A stretch of 64,000 nt of DNA, taken from positions 1 to 64,000 of the forward strand of contig CAUTJT010000007.1 in NCBI GenBank assembly GCA_963539215.1, written 5' to 3'. The position numbers and the translations under genes are program-made. Below, one piece after another: positions 63,081 through 64,000 of the stretch. Positions within the stretch are counted from its first letter, which is position 1; each line of letters starts with the position of its first letter. The stretch comes from CAURNT01 sp963539215. Lineage in GTDB: Bacteria > Fusobacteriota > Fusobacteriia > Fusobacteriales > Leptotrichiaceae. The notes under the pieces are model-generated. The model saw nothing but the letters and a program-made list of their open reading frames with translations, was not told where the DNA came from and ran no database searches.

Positions 63081-64000
63081 CAATTTTCCCCTTTCAAATA
63101 TACTACATTTAATTTTTCTTTATCTTTTTTTAACAATTCATATAATAAAAAAGCGTTTTTTTCAATTTTTATCTTATGACTTAAAACATTTTTTTCTATG
63201 TCCTTCCAATTAACAAAAATAGGAAAATGCTTATCTTTAAGACTTTTAATTAAAGATCTTCCTCTATCATTCATAGCAAGTACTCTAACATACTCTATTT
63301 CTGATTTTTTATCTATATCTTCTTTTCGTATATCAAGTAAAAGATTTAAGATTAATCTTTTAATTCTATTTTTGCTTATATTTTTAGAAAGCATCTTATC
63401 AAAAAATTCTTCACTAGTAACAACCATCAAATTTTTATATATTCTATTATATATACTATCATTATAATCATATACTTTTATTATTTCATTCTTTGATTTA
63501 ACATTGAATATATATTTAAAAATTTCAAAAATCTTTTCATCAATACTTTTAAAATTAATATTTTTAGTATCCAAAATCCTTTTAGTATTATTAGGAATTA
63601 ATTCATTTATATCATATTTATTATAATTTTTTCTAATAAAACTTGCTGAGGCTATATTCCCAATTACTTCCTCTCCATTATATTCAACATTTTTTCTTTT
63701 AATAGGATAATATTTCAATTTCATTGAATTTTCTATTATAGATTTAATATATGATATAGCTAATATATTATTAGATTTATACCAATTTTCATATCCAAAT
63801 TCTTGAAGAATTTTCTGATGCGAACTTGTATAACTAAACCCCTGTTTTTGTAATTCTTTTAATTTTAATAAATAATTCTCTGTTTTTTGCAATTCTATTA
63901 CTTTAATAAAACTTTTTAAATTATCACTTTCTACTCCAAAAACTTGAACTTCAACTCCAAGCAACTCTAAAATTTTAGTTGAAAAAATCGCAAAAACTTC
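63080..64000 (-). CDS. tmcAL: tRNA(Met) cytidine acetate ligase TmcAL, 3' part
   Basis: The frame is open to the right edge (307 codons in the window); the first visible residues EVFAIFSTKILELLGVEVQ continue an upstream part outside. Homology by eye to YlbM/TmcAL: FGVES near the start, SNNILAISYIKSI, ASASFIRK (cf. the family's ..SIR.. loop), and RLILNLLLDI. The enzyme acetylates C34 of elongator tRNA-Met, using acetate and ATP. An ATG-less start inside the window would be artificial. Gene before the hydrolase, with TGATG overlap. Confidence 0.82.
   Translation of the reverse strand, partial: EVFAIFSTKILELLGVEVQVFGVESDNLKSFIKVIELQKTENYLLKLKELQKQGFSYTSSHQKILQEFGYENWYKSNNILAISYIKSIIENSMKLKYYPIKRKNVEYNGEEVIGNIASASFIRKNYNKYDINELIPNNTKRILDTKNINFKSIDEKIFEIFKYIFNVKSKNEIIKVYDYNDSIYNRIYKNLMVVTSEEFFDKMLSKNISKNRIKRLILNLLLDIRKEDIDKKSEIEYVRVLAMNDRGRSLIKSLKDKHFPIFVNWKDIEKNVLSHKIKIEKNAFLLYELLKKDKEKLNVVYLKGEN

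Overview
The window is an AT-rich (roughly a quarter G+C by eye) bacterial chromosome segment. It looks like a member of the Fusobacteriota, family Leptotrichiaceae (Streptobacillus/Sneathia/Leptotrichia type). The cell is diderm: there is a lipoprotein autotransporter, a beta-barrel outer-membrane protein and several lipoproteins. Many housekeeping genes nevertheless sit in Firmicutes-like arrangements (PASTA protein-rsgA-rpe, MarR with paired ABC exporter, YtrA-type GntR with ABC transporter). Metabolism looks fermentative (adhE, pta-ackA, gapA, split transketolase). The genus is inferred from gene content and base composition, not from a database search. No phage, insertion sequence, plasmid origin or CRISPR array was seen.

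Layout. 1-155: tRNA-Gly and tRNA-Pro (minus). 360-3254: S8 subtilisin-like autotransporter. 3306-9154: minus-strand cell-wall operon murF-mraY-murD-ftsW-murG. 9218-11107: ABC-F ATPase, divergent from dinB (11216-12394). 12465-17064: plus-strand run PASTA protein, rsgA, rpe, MarR-FeoA regulator, rqcH. 17152-21464: MarR repressor with its operator and a heterodimeric ABC exporter. 21616-24246: adhE. 24401-26681: small His-tailed lipoprotein, then a GntR/ABC operon with its own operator. 26794-27761: ten tRNA genes (minus). 27871-31485: pta-ackA-oxidoreductase operon. 31659-33213: tsaB-ftsY. 33303-36416: His-rich outer-membrane protein and a triple-MliC lipoprotein. 36523-40489: DUF819 transporter, GNAT enzyme and a Zn/Cd-type P-type ATPase. 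40795-41805: gapA. 41845-44120: cysK-cysE-ttcA. 44209-45357: TPR protein. 45475-49153: iron-uptake operon efeO-efeB-efeU. 49310-54770: lipoprotein-hslO-STAS-ddl-pseudo-S2P-yigZ-der. 54933-64000: tmcAL (cut by the edge)-hydrolase-GPH transporter-transketolase N and C subunits-ftsX-envC-pgm.

How the genes fit together. The window is rich in envelope functions: lipid II synthesis and flipping (mraY, murD, murF, murG, ftsW, ddl), septal hydrolase control (ftsX-envC), a PASTA muropeptide-binding candidate, and a lysozyme-inhibitor-like lipoprotein with three MliC domains. Metal handling is a second theme: the efe system, a MarR-FeoA regulator, a P1B ATPase with a Cys/His-rich insert, and two exported proteins with histidine-rich stretches. 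Sugar carbon can pass through the non-oxidative pentose phosphate pathway (rpe, transketolase) and gapA, and overflow goes to acetate (pta, ackA) or ethanol (adhE).

The most interesting points are a PASTA-only protein in the slot where Firmicutes keep a PASTA kinase; an apparently catalytically dead M50 protease homologue beside ddl; three MliC domains at an exact 90-residue spacing; a MarR-FeoA fusion; an autotransporter protease whose catalytic Asp looks replaced by Asn; and a conserved promoter block in front of three tRNA transcription units.
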